NCBI GenBank assembly: GCA_031772625.1
Contig: CM062813.1
Span: forward strand, 694,472,420 to 694,536,419
Length of the DNA stretch: 64,000 nt
Origin: Pinus tabuliformis
Taxonomy: Eukaryota > Streptophyta > Pinopsida > Pinales > Pinaceae
Direction of reading: 5' to 3'
Made by a program: the position numbers and the translations under genes. Shown one piece after another: positions 1 through 11,367 of this stretch. Position 1 is the first letter of the stretch, and each line of letters starts with the position of its first letter. The notes beneath the pieces were generated by a model. It had not been told where the DNA came from, did not search any database, and saw only the letters and a list, made by a program, of their open reading frames with translations.

Positions 1-465
1 GCGGACAGAGTGACCATTAAAAGATCTACAGGCTGCTCTCCCTTCAAGCTGGTATATGGTACTGATGCTGTTTTTCCCATTCAACTTACCCTCCCTGTGG
101 CAAAGCTGCTCCAAACAGCACAAAATGAAGAAGATGAGATGGCCAACAGAATCACTGATTTAATAGAATTATATCAGATCAGAGAGCAGCTGATTGAAAA
201 GGCTACAGCACATCAACAAAAGGTCAAGGAAGCTTTTGACAAAAAGACAAAAAGAAACAATTTTCAGGTTGGGGATTTGGTCATGAAATGGGATGCTTTT
301 AAGGAAAGGAAAGGCAATCATGGGAAGTTTGATGCTCTCTGGACAGGCCCTTTCATCATTTCACAGATTCAAGGGAACAATACCTTCATATTGAAGGGTA
401 TGGGGGGAGAACCAGTCTTTGATGGCCCAGTTAATGGGCGGTTTCTGAAAAATTATGTGATTTAA
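1..465 (+). CDS. Ty3/gypsy integrase, C-terminal part (partial)
   Basis: The frame is open from base 1 to the stop at 463-465 and encodes the end of a Ty3/gypsy integrase, which inserts retroelement cDNA into chromosomes. Visible hallmarks are the SPFKLVYGT block that follows the catalytic core and the C-terminal QVGDLVMKWD and GPFIISQIQG strands typical of the DNA-binding tail. The catalytic D,D,E residues lie upstream, outside the window. Almost every residue can be matched to the integrase at 22791-23903, which belongs to the same family. No frameshift or stop is present in the visible 154 codons, suggesting a fairly recent copy. Confidence 0.88.
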   Translation, partial: ADRVTIKRSTGCSPFKLVYGTDAVFPIQLTLPVAKLLQTAQNEEDEMANRITDLIELYQIREQLIEKATAHQQKVKEAFDKKTKRNNFQVGDLVMKWDAFKERKGNHGKFDALWTGPFIISQIQGNNTFILKGMGGEPVFDGPVNGRFLKNYVI

Positions 466-632
466 GGTCTTTCGGCCTTAAAAGCTGTAAATATTTTGCT
501 TTTATCAGTTTTAGTATAGCTATAATAGACTCCATGCCCAATGGAACACTAGGAATTTTGGCTAATTTGTTTGTCGTTGGAAAGGCATTGGTATGCAGGT
601 TCTTGAGACCTCACAGGGAGGATCTTATCCCC

Positions 633-644
633 AGAAGGAGCCAG
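633..644 (+). promoter_or_regulatory. Polypurine tract next to the 3' LTR
   Basis: A purine-rich stretch (AGAAGGAGCCAG) ends exactly where the LTR begins with TGTTAGC. This is the usual site of plus-strand DNA priming. The same block is found in reverse complement beside the LTR at 22613. Confidence 0.6.
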
Positions 645-2576
645 TGTTAGCTTTGCTGAACAAAAAATCAAAAATGGATTTAAAATTCTGTCAAAGGCTG
701 CAAAAGATGCTTATAATCATGCCAAAGGATTCATTGATGCTGTCAAAATCCTCAAATTATGGCTAAACGCTTTCTACCGATTGAAAGAGCTGCAAGAGGA
801 AAGCCCTAGGGAAGGCAGAAATGATCTATCGGGAGGCTTTAAACACTCCAAAACAGGCAAAGTTCAAAATTGCAGTCCAAGCAGTTCAATTGAGCGACAA
901 CCGTTCGATCCGGCCAATAAACGGTCCAGATCGCATCGGCGGGTCGAAATTGGAGGAGGCAGATCGGCGGATTATATCGCGTCGGCAGGATGGCAGTGGC
1001 AGTGGCAATAACAAGGATGTGGCATCGCCGATGAGCGATCGCCGACATCGCGTCCGCGTGTTGCTATCGGGCGGTTCAATAAGAGCATGGCCTTTGCACA
1101 TATGAATGACCGCCGGTTGGCCGGACCCGATGGCCATACAACGTTGTGTTCTATAGTATTTCGGGTCCGCGGTGTTTTCGCTATCGGCATTGTCAAAGGG
1201 GCAGGTGCAATCGCATAAGGTATGCGCCGATGCAATGGGCCGGACCTGATGGCCTCTCAACACTCCATTTCATATTTTTCTAATCCGCGCCCTTCGCGTT
1301 TTTAATCTTTTTGTGTATTTTCTTTGTATAAAGAAAATACAAAGGGAGCCTTGACGGGTGCCTATTGCGATGAAGCTCGGACCCGATGGGTTTCCAAAGC
1401 AAAATTGGTATAACGTTTCAGGACCGCCAGAGCCATTGTTCTATGATTTTGTAGCATTTCTTCATGTATTCCCAAGTATAAAGAAACACGGGATCGGCCA
1501 GCATAAGGTATGCATTGTAGCCCAAATGACGGACCCGATAAATGATTAAAGTCATAACTGAGCCTTTTAAAGAAAAAGTCGAAGCAGTGATGGGCGGGAA
1601 TGAACGGTGCAACATCGTTTCTTGGATTTAAAGCCGAATAGTCATGATTGAGCCGCTTTAATGATTCAATAGCTGCCATTAATCAAAAGTATGGCCGAGG
1701 ATGAAGCAGGACGCCGACTATCAATGCAGAGCATTAAATGGTTATGGTTCCTTTGGTATTACACGCCACCTGCTCCAAGAAGAACTGTAGAGCTACAGAG
1801 AGGACAAATCCATTTGCAGCACAGCCAGAGTTGTATCAGCAGCCCCATGTCTGAATGTAAATGTGGTTGGTGGCCATTTATGGGCTCCTCCACGCATAGC
1901 TAACAGGGAAACTGTGTAATGAGACACCATATATACTGAAAAAACAGATGTAGTGATTGATGAGTGTTTGATGAATGAGAGCTTATTGTAGCCTTTTAAC
2001 TTCTGGAGACTGTTAATACTATGAGACCTGCAGCTTCTGGTCTTGATTTCCATTAATACAAGCTTCTTTTGCTGTCACCTGCTCACTTTTCACTTCTGCT
2101 TCTTGTTCTGGGCTGTGCCTGCTTGCATTTATTGATGTGCTGTGAATGTTTGATATCAGAGGGGCTGTCATCCCACCTATGTATTTTGATTTAGTGGCTC
2201 GTTGAAATTGTTTGCAGGTTGCTGTTGTTCAAACAACAAAGAGCTGTCATCCTCACTGTCTATTGAATAACAGTCGTGTAGATCCTCTAACTGATTGCAA
2301 CTGGCCAGCACAGAGCTCTGTGCATCTGTTGGTGCAATCAGTCTTCTCCATTATCACTTTAACCTTAAACTGTGAGTAGTTGGTGGTTGAAAGGCTTGTA
2401 GTTTGGGGGTCTTCACCCATGCCTGGGGTAAATCATAGCAAGAGTGGTTATTCAGCTTAAAGGTGCTGCACATCTTCCATTTATCCATCATTTTATCCAT
2501 TAAAAAACTGTTGAATTTTTAATGTTCCTGAGCATCACTGATTCACAACCTAGGTGAGTTTCTTGGGGTGATAACA
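645..2576 (+). repeat. 3' LTR of the Tat-type element
   Basis: The repeat starts TGTTAG and ends GTGATAACA, the same ends as the LTRs at 20804-22613 and 33426-35233 (opposite strand). The last ~900 bp align well with those LTRs by eye. The first ~1 kb (U3) does not align clearly, apart from the first few bases. A likely TATA box (CATATATAC) lies at 1929-1937. The U3 holds GC-rich segments with many CGATC/CGGATC motifs. Small open frames inside (for example 781-1011) are probably not genes. Confidence 0.8.
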
Positions 2577-5000
2577 AGACCAAGTCAAGGTACTGTGCTT
2601 GAGCAATTACTTGCTCCTCAGTAACGACTCCGGCCTTAGCTACATCTTCAGTGATCTTTGGCAACAAAGATTTTACAAACCATTCAGCCAAGATCTGATC
2701 CGGAATAAAAACCTTCACTAAACGCCGTCGACGTCTCCATTCATGAATGTGATCTGAAATGTAAGTGGACGTCGATTGCTTTAATGAAGTTAGTAATTCC
2801 GTGCCATTGTCATATCTGACTGGCAACTGAAAATGAGTTAAAAACGAGGTAGCTAACTGACTAAAATTATAAAAAGTGCCTCGCGGTAACTCAATGTACC
2901 ACTTGGCTGCGAGACCAATTAGAGTGCGCTGGAAAAGCCTTAGACAGATTGAATCATCTAAAATGGAGTTAGACGCACACCAGAGGCGATAAGTCATCAC
3001 ATGGTTCGACGGGTCCTCTCCTGATTTTCCTTCAAACTTAGGAATATCACTAGGCAACTTATTCGGCATTGGCGGCCAAAACGAAAGATAATTAATGGGA
3101 TCGTTTGTTAGGCGCGACAAGTCAGGCAAGTCCAAAGTTGTGATAAACGGTAACTGACAATTAGGGTCTCTAAAACTCTAGGTCATGAGACCAGCCTCAG
3201 GAGGAGGATATCCAGGATAACTAGGAATAGGAATTGCATTTGGGATATTGTATCCTCCCGGAAAACCAGGATTAACCGGACCGTACTGGGGTTGTTGAGG
3301 TTGTTGATATGTGTAACTAGGGTATGGTTGATACTGATAGACTGGCTGCTGCACAGCAGGACCGAATTGGTACTATCCTTGGTACGGTTGATAAGTAAAT
3401 TGTGGTTGACTTGTGACAACCGTACTTGAACCAGGTTGTCCTACAGGCATCTGAACCGAAGTTTGAATCGTGGATCTAGATGGAGGTAAAGATGTCTGAG
3501 GAGTAGATACAGGAACAGTAGAAACCGGAGTTGTCGATACTCCAGAAGTAGGTGGGGTAGATTGAACAGATGTTGCGGTAGTTGCGGTAGTTGCGGCAGT
3601 CGTTTGAGGCAGAGTACGAGGCATACTAGGCCCAGGCTAAGAAACTACCGAAGGTACAGAAGTTTGAATAGAAGACTGGACAGGTTGCTGGGGTGTACCA
3701 AAAACTAAGGGTTGTCCAGTTTGAGATGACAACTATACATTCGGTTGCAAAACCTGTTGAGTTTGCGATGGATCCCACACTAAATTCATTCCGGGGTACG
3801 GATCCATAACAGGTTGAGAATATTGAGGACCATAACCGGGTTGAGGATAGGATTGATAATTCAAAGGTACGTTTCCCGTTCCTTGAACATATGATTGACC
3901 GGAGGGTGGTTGGAAACCTTGGTTCGAGTACTGACCTTGGGGTTGATACCCTTGAGGCACGTACTAATACTGGGGTTGACCTTGAGGTACATATTGATAC
4001 TGGGGTTGACCTTGGGGTACATATTGAGTCTGGGTTGACCTTGAGGAACGTACTGTCCCATAGGTATGTACTGTCCTTGAGGTTGCCCCCCAGGCGCAAA
4101 TTGGGTACCTTGAGGTTGCCCCCTAGGCGATAATTGAGGATTTTGAGGCTGCCCCCCAGGCAGTAACTGGCCACCTTGAGGTTGAGGATTAGGAATAGTA
4201 CCTGACATCATGAGAATATCTTCTACGCTCAACGGCTTAGTACCATTGCTTCCAGTTAATAAACCTTGTTCAATGGGTTGAGGAGATGCTCCCAAAAAAG
4301 TACCAGAAAGTGACTGATACCCAGAGGGAACAGAAGGACCACCGTACAAAAAGGATTTTGGCGATTGAGTAAACATGGATGACTGTCTTGACATATTTAA
4401 CGGAGGATAATATCCTCTAGGTGTTGGATGATAAGGAACATGAGGTGGTGAAAAACTTAACCCTGGGTTTTCTGAGAAATTAGTCAAAGAAAGATACCAA
4501 GCACTGCTCCTAGGTGGACTGTAAAAAATTGATTCACGCTCCCTTGGTTCAATAGCAGGTTGATTTTCAGGGATAGGGATGCCTACTTCTTCTTCCGGAG
4601 TAGCAAGTTCTTCGATAGCTATAAGTCCAGAAGGAAGATTTTGGGTAATTATTCTTTCTACCCTAGGTGAACCAGGACCACTATAAGCTGGAGAAGCAAA
4701 CCCCGATGTTGGAGTAGCAGCAAATTCACTTTCAGGTTCGGATATTTCAGGTTCCTCACCTATATCACTAGTAGATGAAAAGCTACCAGTAACTTCGGAA
4801 ACAGACACTGATTGTGGATTATAATCTACTACTAAAGCTTGAAAATCAGGATGTACCACCAAAGAAGACTCTCCTTCTTCAGGTGACCCAACTCTACTGT
4901 CTCTAGGAGTTACAAGGGCTCTCAACCCTTCAGGCTGGCTCAGTGAAAAATCAGGAGGTTGGCCCCGAAGTCTACGAGACTTCCTCGTTAATTCAACCAC
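2577..5000 (-). pseudogene. Decayed gag of an Ogre/Tat-like element, truncated by an insertion
   Basis: The reading begins at 5000 with MVELTRKSRRLRGQPPDF and runs through an acidic N-terminal region, a long proline/glutamine/glycine-rich region, and a capsid-like domain at 2577-3135. That last part shows the features of retrotransposon gag: PKFEGKSGEDPSNHV, LFQRTLIGLAAKWYIELP and DHIHEWRRRRRL. It would form the particle shell of the retroelement. At least two frameshifts (near 3950-4030) and several stops (near 3734, 3638, 3374 and 3182) separate the fragments. The final residues read after 2577 come from the antisense LTR of the inserted element, not from gag. The capsid block resembles gag of plant Ogre-like elements as I recall them; no search was done. 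Confidence 0.75.
3940..4185 (-). repeat. Degenerate repeat encoding Pro/Gln/Gly-rich units in gag
   Basis: Units of about 30-36 bp, read on the minus strand as variants of GQPQ-Q/Y-VPQG, recur at least seven times. The frame changes within the array, consistent with slippage that broke the gag frame. Confidence 0.6.
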
Positions 5001-6933
5001 GATTAAAAAATTTTAACTACTTCAAATGCAAACAAAGTAAAATCTCAATGAAAACCACCTAAAGCCTCTAAAGAACCAAACAAATTTGAATCACATGCCT
5101 AAAGAATCTAGGAGATCAAACACACACAAACAATAACTTTCCGTACTGAAAACACTAGTTGGTGATGAAATCCAACGTCGCAGAGTTCAATACAGAAATG
5201 GGGGTTGGAACAATTACCCCGACAACCTGCTTAATGAATAGACTGGCACAAGTTCCTCCACTTAACCATCTCGAGTGAAGAGAAACCCCCAGAAAATCCA
5301 AGTGAGTCTAGTCGACATCTGCTCCAGGTAGAGTGGGATCTTCCCACCACTGTCACCTTAGGAAGAATCCTAAAGAATATGGTCACTAAGGTTACCAACC
5401 GAAACAAATATACCTGGGGGAACAGTCTACGATCTGATACACACGCAAGGGCAGAGTAGCAAGCTCAATCCCCTTGAAGGCTCCTTGACATAATCCAAGG
5501 TTTACCAAAAAGTGACCTCAGGCTCCTCGACAATGGTTAATCCAAGGTTTACCATTTTTAATACGTGAATATCTGGCGTCGTTCCAAATGAGGAAGGATT
5601 GATTCCCACACTGGTTCAGACACGATCTCGTGCTTTTCCTTTAAGAGGAGCTTTCCCAGAGCATAAATACAACAATTGGATTTCTTCCCTACCACAAGAT
5701 ACAACTACTTGTTTGTTTTACTGTCTTGGAGAGTTAATTACTCTCCTACTCCAAGACACTAGCCTAAGCTATGTTGGTGTATCAGAGCCCTAGAAATGAA
5801 AATATTACTAGATGAATTTTACTTTAAGCGTTATTTTTATTGGTTTTTGTTTAAGTCAAGAGGTGCGGAGATGAAACTCGTGGTATGAAGACTCGACTCA
5901 AAATCACTAAAATGGCACTTAAGATGATTAAACAATCTTTTCCCTTCAATGAACTTCTAGCTAGGAAAGAGTTTGAGAATGAAAATACTTGTAAACACAA
6001 ATCTTTCTTAACAAACAAATTAAAAGAAGAGCTTTTTGTCCTTTCCAATGCACTCAAAATGAGACAACTAGTTATTTTCACAAAAATTTCCCTTTTCTTT
6101 CAAAACACTCAACCACTACAAAAACAAACTTTTTCCAAAAGAGATTTTTTTATTTTTTATAAAACACTCAAAACTATGGAAACGACTAACTTTGAGATCT
6201 ATAAATTATAAAAACCTATTTGAAGTCAAAGCTTACAAGATGTCTTTTTTAAGGATGTTTTACTTAGCTAGATGTAAACTAAGGACCAATTTATGCAGAA
6301 TCACAAATCAGTCAAAAACAACCAATTTTGTTTTCTTTTTTAAAAATGAAATCCAAACTTTTAAACACAAGCTTTTCGAAGTTTTGTAAAGAGAAAACAC
6401 AAGGCGGATTCCTCAACAAGGGTAGATTTCACAAATGGTCAGACTCATAAGAAGGCTGGTAAAAACCAAGGTGATCTGAGGTTCCTACAGCTTCTAAGCT
6501 TAGAGCTACTACAAGACCAAAATGAAAACCAAACCCAACAAGCAAAACTTCTAGGAATTTCACCTAAAACCCTAACACCAATGAAATCAACCTAAGGAAA
6601 GCTTTTGACAGGTTATATGCAGGTCTGGGCAGGAGATAATAACTTCTAAACAAAAACTAAGCTGACTAACAGAGAAAATCTTAGGTTTTCCAAAATTTTG
6701 ACAGGGTCCGCAGGCCCACAGTTAACACAGGTGCGGTACCGCTCTGTGATAAAAGAAAAAGCCCGGATAGGTACGCACTGTGTCAAAAGCCTAGGGTGCG
6801 GTCCTCTCCCAAAGCTATGAAAAACAAAAAATAACCCTGGATCTACTAATTCTACCCAATTCCACACACAACAAGCCAAAAACAGAAACAAAAACACAGT
6901 TTCTCAGGTCAAAGTAAAAACAAGGAAAAAATC
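5001..6933 (-). other. Untranslated leader of the Ogre/Tat-like element
   Basis: This stretch lies between the primer-binding site and the gag start. No convincing coding region is seen on either strand; open frames such as 5885-6211 are AT-rich and match nothing I recognise. A phrase around GGTTTACCA, preceded by AATCCAAGGT, is repeated at about 5490-5560. Long leaders are common in Ogre-like elements. Confidence 0.5.
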
Positions 6934-6954
6934 AAGTCCCCAGTATGGTCGCCA
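6934..6954 (-). promoter_or_regulatory. Primer-binding site
   Basis: On the minus strand, TGGCGACCATACTGGGGA begins four bases after the LTR end. From memory it differs by about three positions from the tRNA-Arg-type site described for Ogre elements. The position beside the LTR is the stronger evidence. Confidence 0.6.
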
Positions 6955-6957
6955 TTT

Positions 6958-8009
6958 TGTCACACGGAATGGGTTGATCTTGCTGACAAGATAGACCTTC
7001 CTAGAATCTAAAGAGATCTAATGACAAGCAAGCCAATCAAAAACTATCTTTCTCTAAATATGCATTTATAAACAAAGGCAAACAAGTGTTTTAGGCCTAC
7101 CTTGGGTCCAATGCAAGTTTGTGGAAGCTTCGCTCCTTTGATCCAAGTGAGCTCCCTTGTTGCAGTTCTGCAAACACAAACAAGCAAACAAATTAAATAG
7201 CACCTGAAAAGCCAATATTATAAAACATATTTAACATGAAGGTCAAGGAATTCATGAAACAAATGACATAAGACAATTTGTTGAGAAAAATGAATATGAT
7301 TGTATTAATTCAAATCAAAGAAGAACTTTACAACCTGTGCCTTGACGTTGTACAAGCTCCTCCCAGGGTCCAACAAGAAGTCTCCTCTACTTTGACAAGT
7401 TTCACTCTCTTCCCAATGAAGCCAAAAAGGTATGTGATCTCTCCTCTCAAGCTTAACTAGGAAGTCTTAATTCCACCAACATTTACCCTAAAAAATGTTC
7501 AGCTTCTAACCTCCTTAGCAACCAGCCCAATGCCTTAATTTATAGTGCAATGGAGGGAAGTTACTAGGTCCTCCTTCAAAGGGATAAAGCCCGCCTTCAA
7601 AGGGATAGCTCCTCTCATCAAGGGATTAGCTCCTTCTCTTTTGGGATGCATGAACCACCTAAGAGTGACCAATCCACGTCAAAATTCCTTCTAGAATAAT
7701 CTAGAATTAACCCAAAGTGAGTTTTTTAGAATAAACTTGCGCCTTTTTGACTTTCACAGGGGTCCGCACCCACTCCTTTAGGGACAGAGCGGGTAGGTCC
7801 GCAGTTTTTGTAAACAGGAGGTGCGGGACCGCAGGCAACAGTGAGAGAAAGTGTGGAACTAGAGCTTTGTTGATTTTCAATGTCTTTATCTCATTTTCAA
7901 AGCTTGACTTGAAGAGCTGAGGTCTGAGACTTGCTTAGGAGGACAGTACAAGTGATGATAGACCCATACTGACTGCAAATAATCATGGTGACGATATTTT
8001 TGTGTAACA
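6958..8009 (-). repeat. 5' LTR of the Ogre/Tat-like element
   Basis: On the plus strand the unit runs from TGTCACAC (6958) to TGTAACA (8009), so it has TG...CA ends. It is followed on its inner side by a primer-binding site. A minus-strand TATA-like CTATAAATT lies near 7536-7546. The second LTR is not in the window, so the outer boundary at 8009 rests on the TG/CA rule alone. Confidence 0.6.
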
Positions 8010-8010
8010 A

Positions 8011-8403
8011 TGTTAAAGGTGGTTCTGTTAGATCAATGATGACTCTAGAAACAGGCTAACGTGTAGAGAATATTATTATCACTGGGTGCTAACATGTAGA
8101 TGCTACAGGATTAAAAAAAAAATGTATACTTTAAAATTCATTGGTTTTCCAATGGGAGTGGATTTAGATAGGATTATTTCCATTTATGTCATTATTCAGA
8201 TTTGTATCATAATTTCGGATATATCTCATAAAAAATAAATCGTGTTAAAGGTGGTTCTATTAGGTCAATGATGACTCTAGAAACAGGCTGACGTGTAGAG
8301 AATATTATTATGACTGGGCACTGACGTGTAGATGCTACATGATTAAAAAAAAATGTATACTTTAAAATTCATTAGTTTTCCAATGGGAGTGGATTTAGAT
8401 AGG
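8011..8403. repeat. Direct repeat, two ~161-bp units 232 bp apart
   Basis: Units at 8011-8172 and 8243-8403 both begin TGTTAAAGGTGGTTCT and end GTGGATTTAGATAGG, with only a handful of differences. The 70-bp spacer (8173-8242) is unrelated. No coding potential is seen. Confidence 0.85.
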
Positions 8404-9180
8404 CTTAACAAAATAAGGGCAATTTTTCTAAGGTGTAAGCCCAAGGTTTGACCTCCAATCTAATGCACCTAATGGTTTAATAAAACCGCCTTTTGCAATT
8501 GCACCATGTGGAGAACAGTGGCTATACAATTTCGATGTGAATCTTTGTTCCATGTGATCCAGGTCAATTTAGACTTTGATCGGAAAGAAAGGAAACTTCA
8601 GCACTGTGAGTAAAATGTCAGCTAAGTTATGGCAAATTGATCGATTTTGATTCTCATAAATAGAAAGAACTATATAAAATAAATTCCTATTTTTATTTTG
8701 TATTAAATATATGAAAATCATTTTAACTACTTAATCATTATATTACTAAATAATTAGTAAGGAGCAAACTTGATTTTCCTAGTTAAACATAAGGTTAGAA
8801 AGAGGAATACGAGGACAATTATATTATTAACCTGCTTTACAATAAATAAATAAAGGGTTAAATTGGGATTGTTCTATAATAGTGAATGTGGATTGAGTTT
8901 ACATCATAAATATTTTTTATTTATGTTGATGTTAAAATATATATAGTGAATGTGAATTGGGTTTAGATAATAAATATTTTTATTTATATTGATTTTAAAA
9001 TATATATAATAATTAGTTAAAATTAGTTACATGTTTTATGAATAAAGTTATTTAATTATTATAAATAGCCATTCAGTGGTTGGTAAAAATATAAGTACAA
9101 TATGATTTTAGCTCTATAGTTAACTTTATATGATTATTTTATTGAAGTTTTTACATTTTGAGGTATAAATTATATTTTAA
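8404..9180. other. AT-rich non-coding stretch
   Basis: Nothing recognisable on either strand. A phrase of about 35 bp (AGTGAATGTGAATTGGGTTT and variants) occurs twice around 8880-8960. Confidence 0.5.
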
Positions 9181-9916
9181 GTAAAGAGATTTAGAATATA
9201 TTTAAAAAAAAATGAGAATGAATCAAAATATAGATGAATAGATAAACCAGGATGTTGGTATGCATAGTGGTATTGATAGGAAATCCACAAATGGGCCGAG
9301 AGGGCTGGTTTATTTGATGATGTCGTAGGAGCCCATACCTGCAAGGGAGAATATGTAACACCATATAGGCTGGGGAAAAACTCAATCAACACTACATACG
9401 CCAGTGGTTCCTTTGTCTTGTATAGCTCTTGATGGATAGCTCTTGAGGGGCTATGGGACCATCTTGAGGAGGCCAAGTGCCTGATATTGTAGGCTAGGTT
9501 CCTAGTATTGGATTGGGATGCTGAAGTCTGATGGGGGTGTAAGGAATTTGATCCCTAGGGTTATGCACCTTAGTAGGTGTGGAGGGAGTGGGCCAGCCTT
9601 GCGAGATGCCTAGAGTCATTGAGCACCATACCGGATGCCTGCCTTGGGGAAGATGAGGTCTCAATCGGGTGCGAGTCTTGGGGCCAACCTTGGACTAGGA
9701 TGCAGACTGATGATGCTTATGCCTGGTTCTCAAAGTGGAAAAAATGACAGAGATTCCTTGAGATTTCCCGGGTGTTGTGAAAACTTTCGATGCCTACTGG
9801 TTATACTAGTTCAACAGAGGGTGTAGGGAAAACATGAAGTAATAAATAACTAAACAAATAAAATATTAAATAATTCAACTTAACTTCGAGACGAAGTTCC
9901 TTAAAGAGGGGGAGTA
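9181..9916 (+). mobile_element. Decayed 3' internal end of a Ty3/gypsy element, with polypurine tract
   Basis: The last ~40 bases read CTTCGAGACGAAGTTCC, then TTAAAGAGGGGGAGTA, directly before TGTAATGTCCCC. This arrangement is the standard junction of plant del/chromovirus-like Ty3/gypsy elements, where a purine tract precedes the 3' LTR. Upstream, no integrase or chromodomain could be read; all frames hold many stops. The assignment therefore rests on the junction only. Confidence 0.55.
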
Positions 9917-10449
9917 TGTAATGTCCCCTAATAATAATAAAAATAATAAATAATATAATATGATATTAAAATATAAGAAAATAAATTATAAACAATAAAG
10001 AAAAGATAATAATGGTAAATAAATAATAAATAATGAAGGAAATATAATAATAAAAATAAATAAATAAAATAGTAAATAACAATACTAGAGTTCTAAATAA
10101 ATAAAAATAAAAATAAACTTTAAAAATAGTAAAAATAAGTAAAGTTAACATAAAGTAAAATAAAATAAGAAAGAGTTAAATTAAGAGAATTATAAAAATA
10201 GTAAAAATAAGTAAAGTTGTCAAAAAGTAAAAGGAATAAAATAATAAAGAATTATATTAAGAGAATTACTAAATTAAGTTAAACTTAAAATAAAGAAATA
10301 AAAGTTGCATGTTGACACATGGAATGTGTGCATGCAGTTCCCTTTCCAATGTTTGGTCTATTTAATAGACGATAAGGAAGATGAGAGATCATTCCATCAT
10401 CCATTCTCTTGGGAGAAAAGTGTTGTGAGACAAAGGATTCGTTGGCAGT
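9917..10449 (+). repeat. LTR of the older gypsy element, left part
   Basis: It begins TGTAATGTCCCC after a purine tract and is interrupted at 10449 by the complete element at 10450-19738. The segment 9930-10290 is strikingly AT-rich and purine-biased. The LTR resumes at 19744. Confidence 0.65.
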
Positions 10450-11323
10450 TGTTGGGCAGCGGATCCCCCCCGTAACGGTTGTGGGGCTTAGAGCCCATAA
10501 ATTTGGGTATTGGTATTGTAAACGCTCCGCGAAGTGCACAGAGCACGAATTGTAATGAGTCAAGTCAAAGGGTAGTCCGCCCTAAAATATTGTAATTTAA
10601 TCTAAAATGTGTCGGCCTACCCATGGTCCACGGACCATGGGAATGTATAAATAAAGCGAGGCTCTAAGTGTAGAAGGTAGCATTTCTTTGGATCTGAGGT
10701 GGATGGGTTTCTAAAACTAATATTCACTCTAAGTCTGTAAGTCCGAGTCACGGGTCGTAGTAGTAGAAGAGGCTCTGCAGCTATGTGCGCAGAGGCCTAG
10801 TAGAGTCTGCAGCTATGTGCGCGAACCCCTGCAGCTGTGTGCGTAGGGTAGGAAGTGGATTGTAACTGGAAAAAGCATTAATAAAGATAAGTTGGTTTTG
10901 GAATATCTCATATCTGTTGCTCTGTTTCTGTTTACACATTTGTTTACAGTTTATGATTGCGTGCATGTCTGTTTATGTTAAATGGTAAATGAAAGTATTG
11001 TGCCTACTTAAATTAATCCAAGATCTATAAGAATAATAAGCACAGAAAAGAGCATTCGCGCTCATTCTCCAAGCCGCGCGAAGGTAGTTGCTCTGAACAG
11101 GCGGCTGCGCGGAAGTAGCATAGTGCAAGGGATCGATTCGCGAACCTTCTAGACCCCATCAAGACATCTCTAGGGTGCGGAAACCTGGTTCCAACACCCT
11201 CCCATACTACCTCGGGTGAGACCTCAGTCCGCACTCCGCGGACTGTTGCCAAAAGGGCCAGTAGTTTCGGGATTTGTTTGGCTAAACATTTCTGAACCTG
11301 GGTCAGGCCCCAATAAGCCAACA
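10450..11323 (+). repeat. 5' LTR (874 bp)
   Basis: It matches 18895-19738 almost throughout. A TATA box (TATAAATA) lies at 10646-10653. Relative to its partner it carries an extra ~25 bp upstream of the TATA box containing a perfect inverted repeat (CCCATGGTCC AC GGACCATGGG). Further along, repeated CTGCAGCTATGTGCGC-like units lie at about 10775-10845. Confidence 0.93.
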
Positions 11324-11325
11324 AA

Positions 11326-11345
11326 TGGTTCTGTTGCCGAGACTG
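11326..11345 (+). promoter_or_regulatory. Probable primer-binding site
   Basis: TGGTTCTGTTGCCGAGACTG begins two bases after the LTR end, the expected place for a tRNA primer site, and starts with the expected TGG. I could not assign it to a particular tRNA. Confidence 0.45.
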
Positions 11346-11367
11346 GGATTTGCCTAAGGGATGTCTA

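Larger units (their letters stand above)
1..2576 (+). mobile_element. 3' end of a Tat-type Ty3/gypsy LTR retrotransposon
   Basis: The window opens inside the integrase of a plus-strand Ty3/gypsy element, followed by a short 3' untranslated stretch, a purine-rich tract and a long 3' LTR ending at 2576. The integrase tail and the sequence before the LTR closely resemble those of the minus-strand element at 20804-35233, so both belong to one family or close relatives. The right flank begins inside a gag gene of another element on the opposite strand, which fixes the insertion point. The 5-bp target duplication should be AGACC (2577-2581), but the left partner lies outside the window. Confidence 0.85.
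2577..8009 (-). mobile_element. 5' part of an Ogre/Tat-like Ty3/gypsy element, broken by the element at 1-2576
   Basis: Read on the minus strand, this is the beginning of an LTR element: 5' LTR (6958-8009), primer-binding site, a ~1.9 kb leader, then gag. Gag is cut at 2576/2577 by the inserted Tat element. The remainder (pol, 3' LTR) lies beyond the left edge or is lost. Several frameshifts and stops in gag show that it is old and inactive. Confidence 0.75.

Noticed and set aside
886..1263. Overlapping open frames on both strands at 821-1263
   Set aside because: They lie in the GC-rich U3 of an LTR, where long frames arise by chance; none shows a domain.
3891..4133. Plus-strand repeat-rich frame
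   Set aside because: It is the complement of the Pro/Gln repeat of gag on the minus strand.
5885..6389. Two Lys/Phe-rich plus-strand frames in the leader
   Set aside because: AT-rich, low complexity, no family resemblance, inside the untranslated leader of an element.
9177..9476. Minus-strand frame of 99 codons
   Set aside because: No recognisable domain; it lies antisense in the decayed end of a gypsy element.
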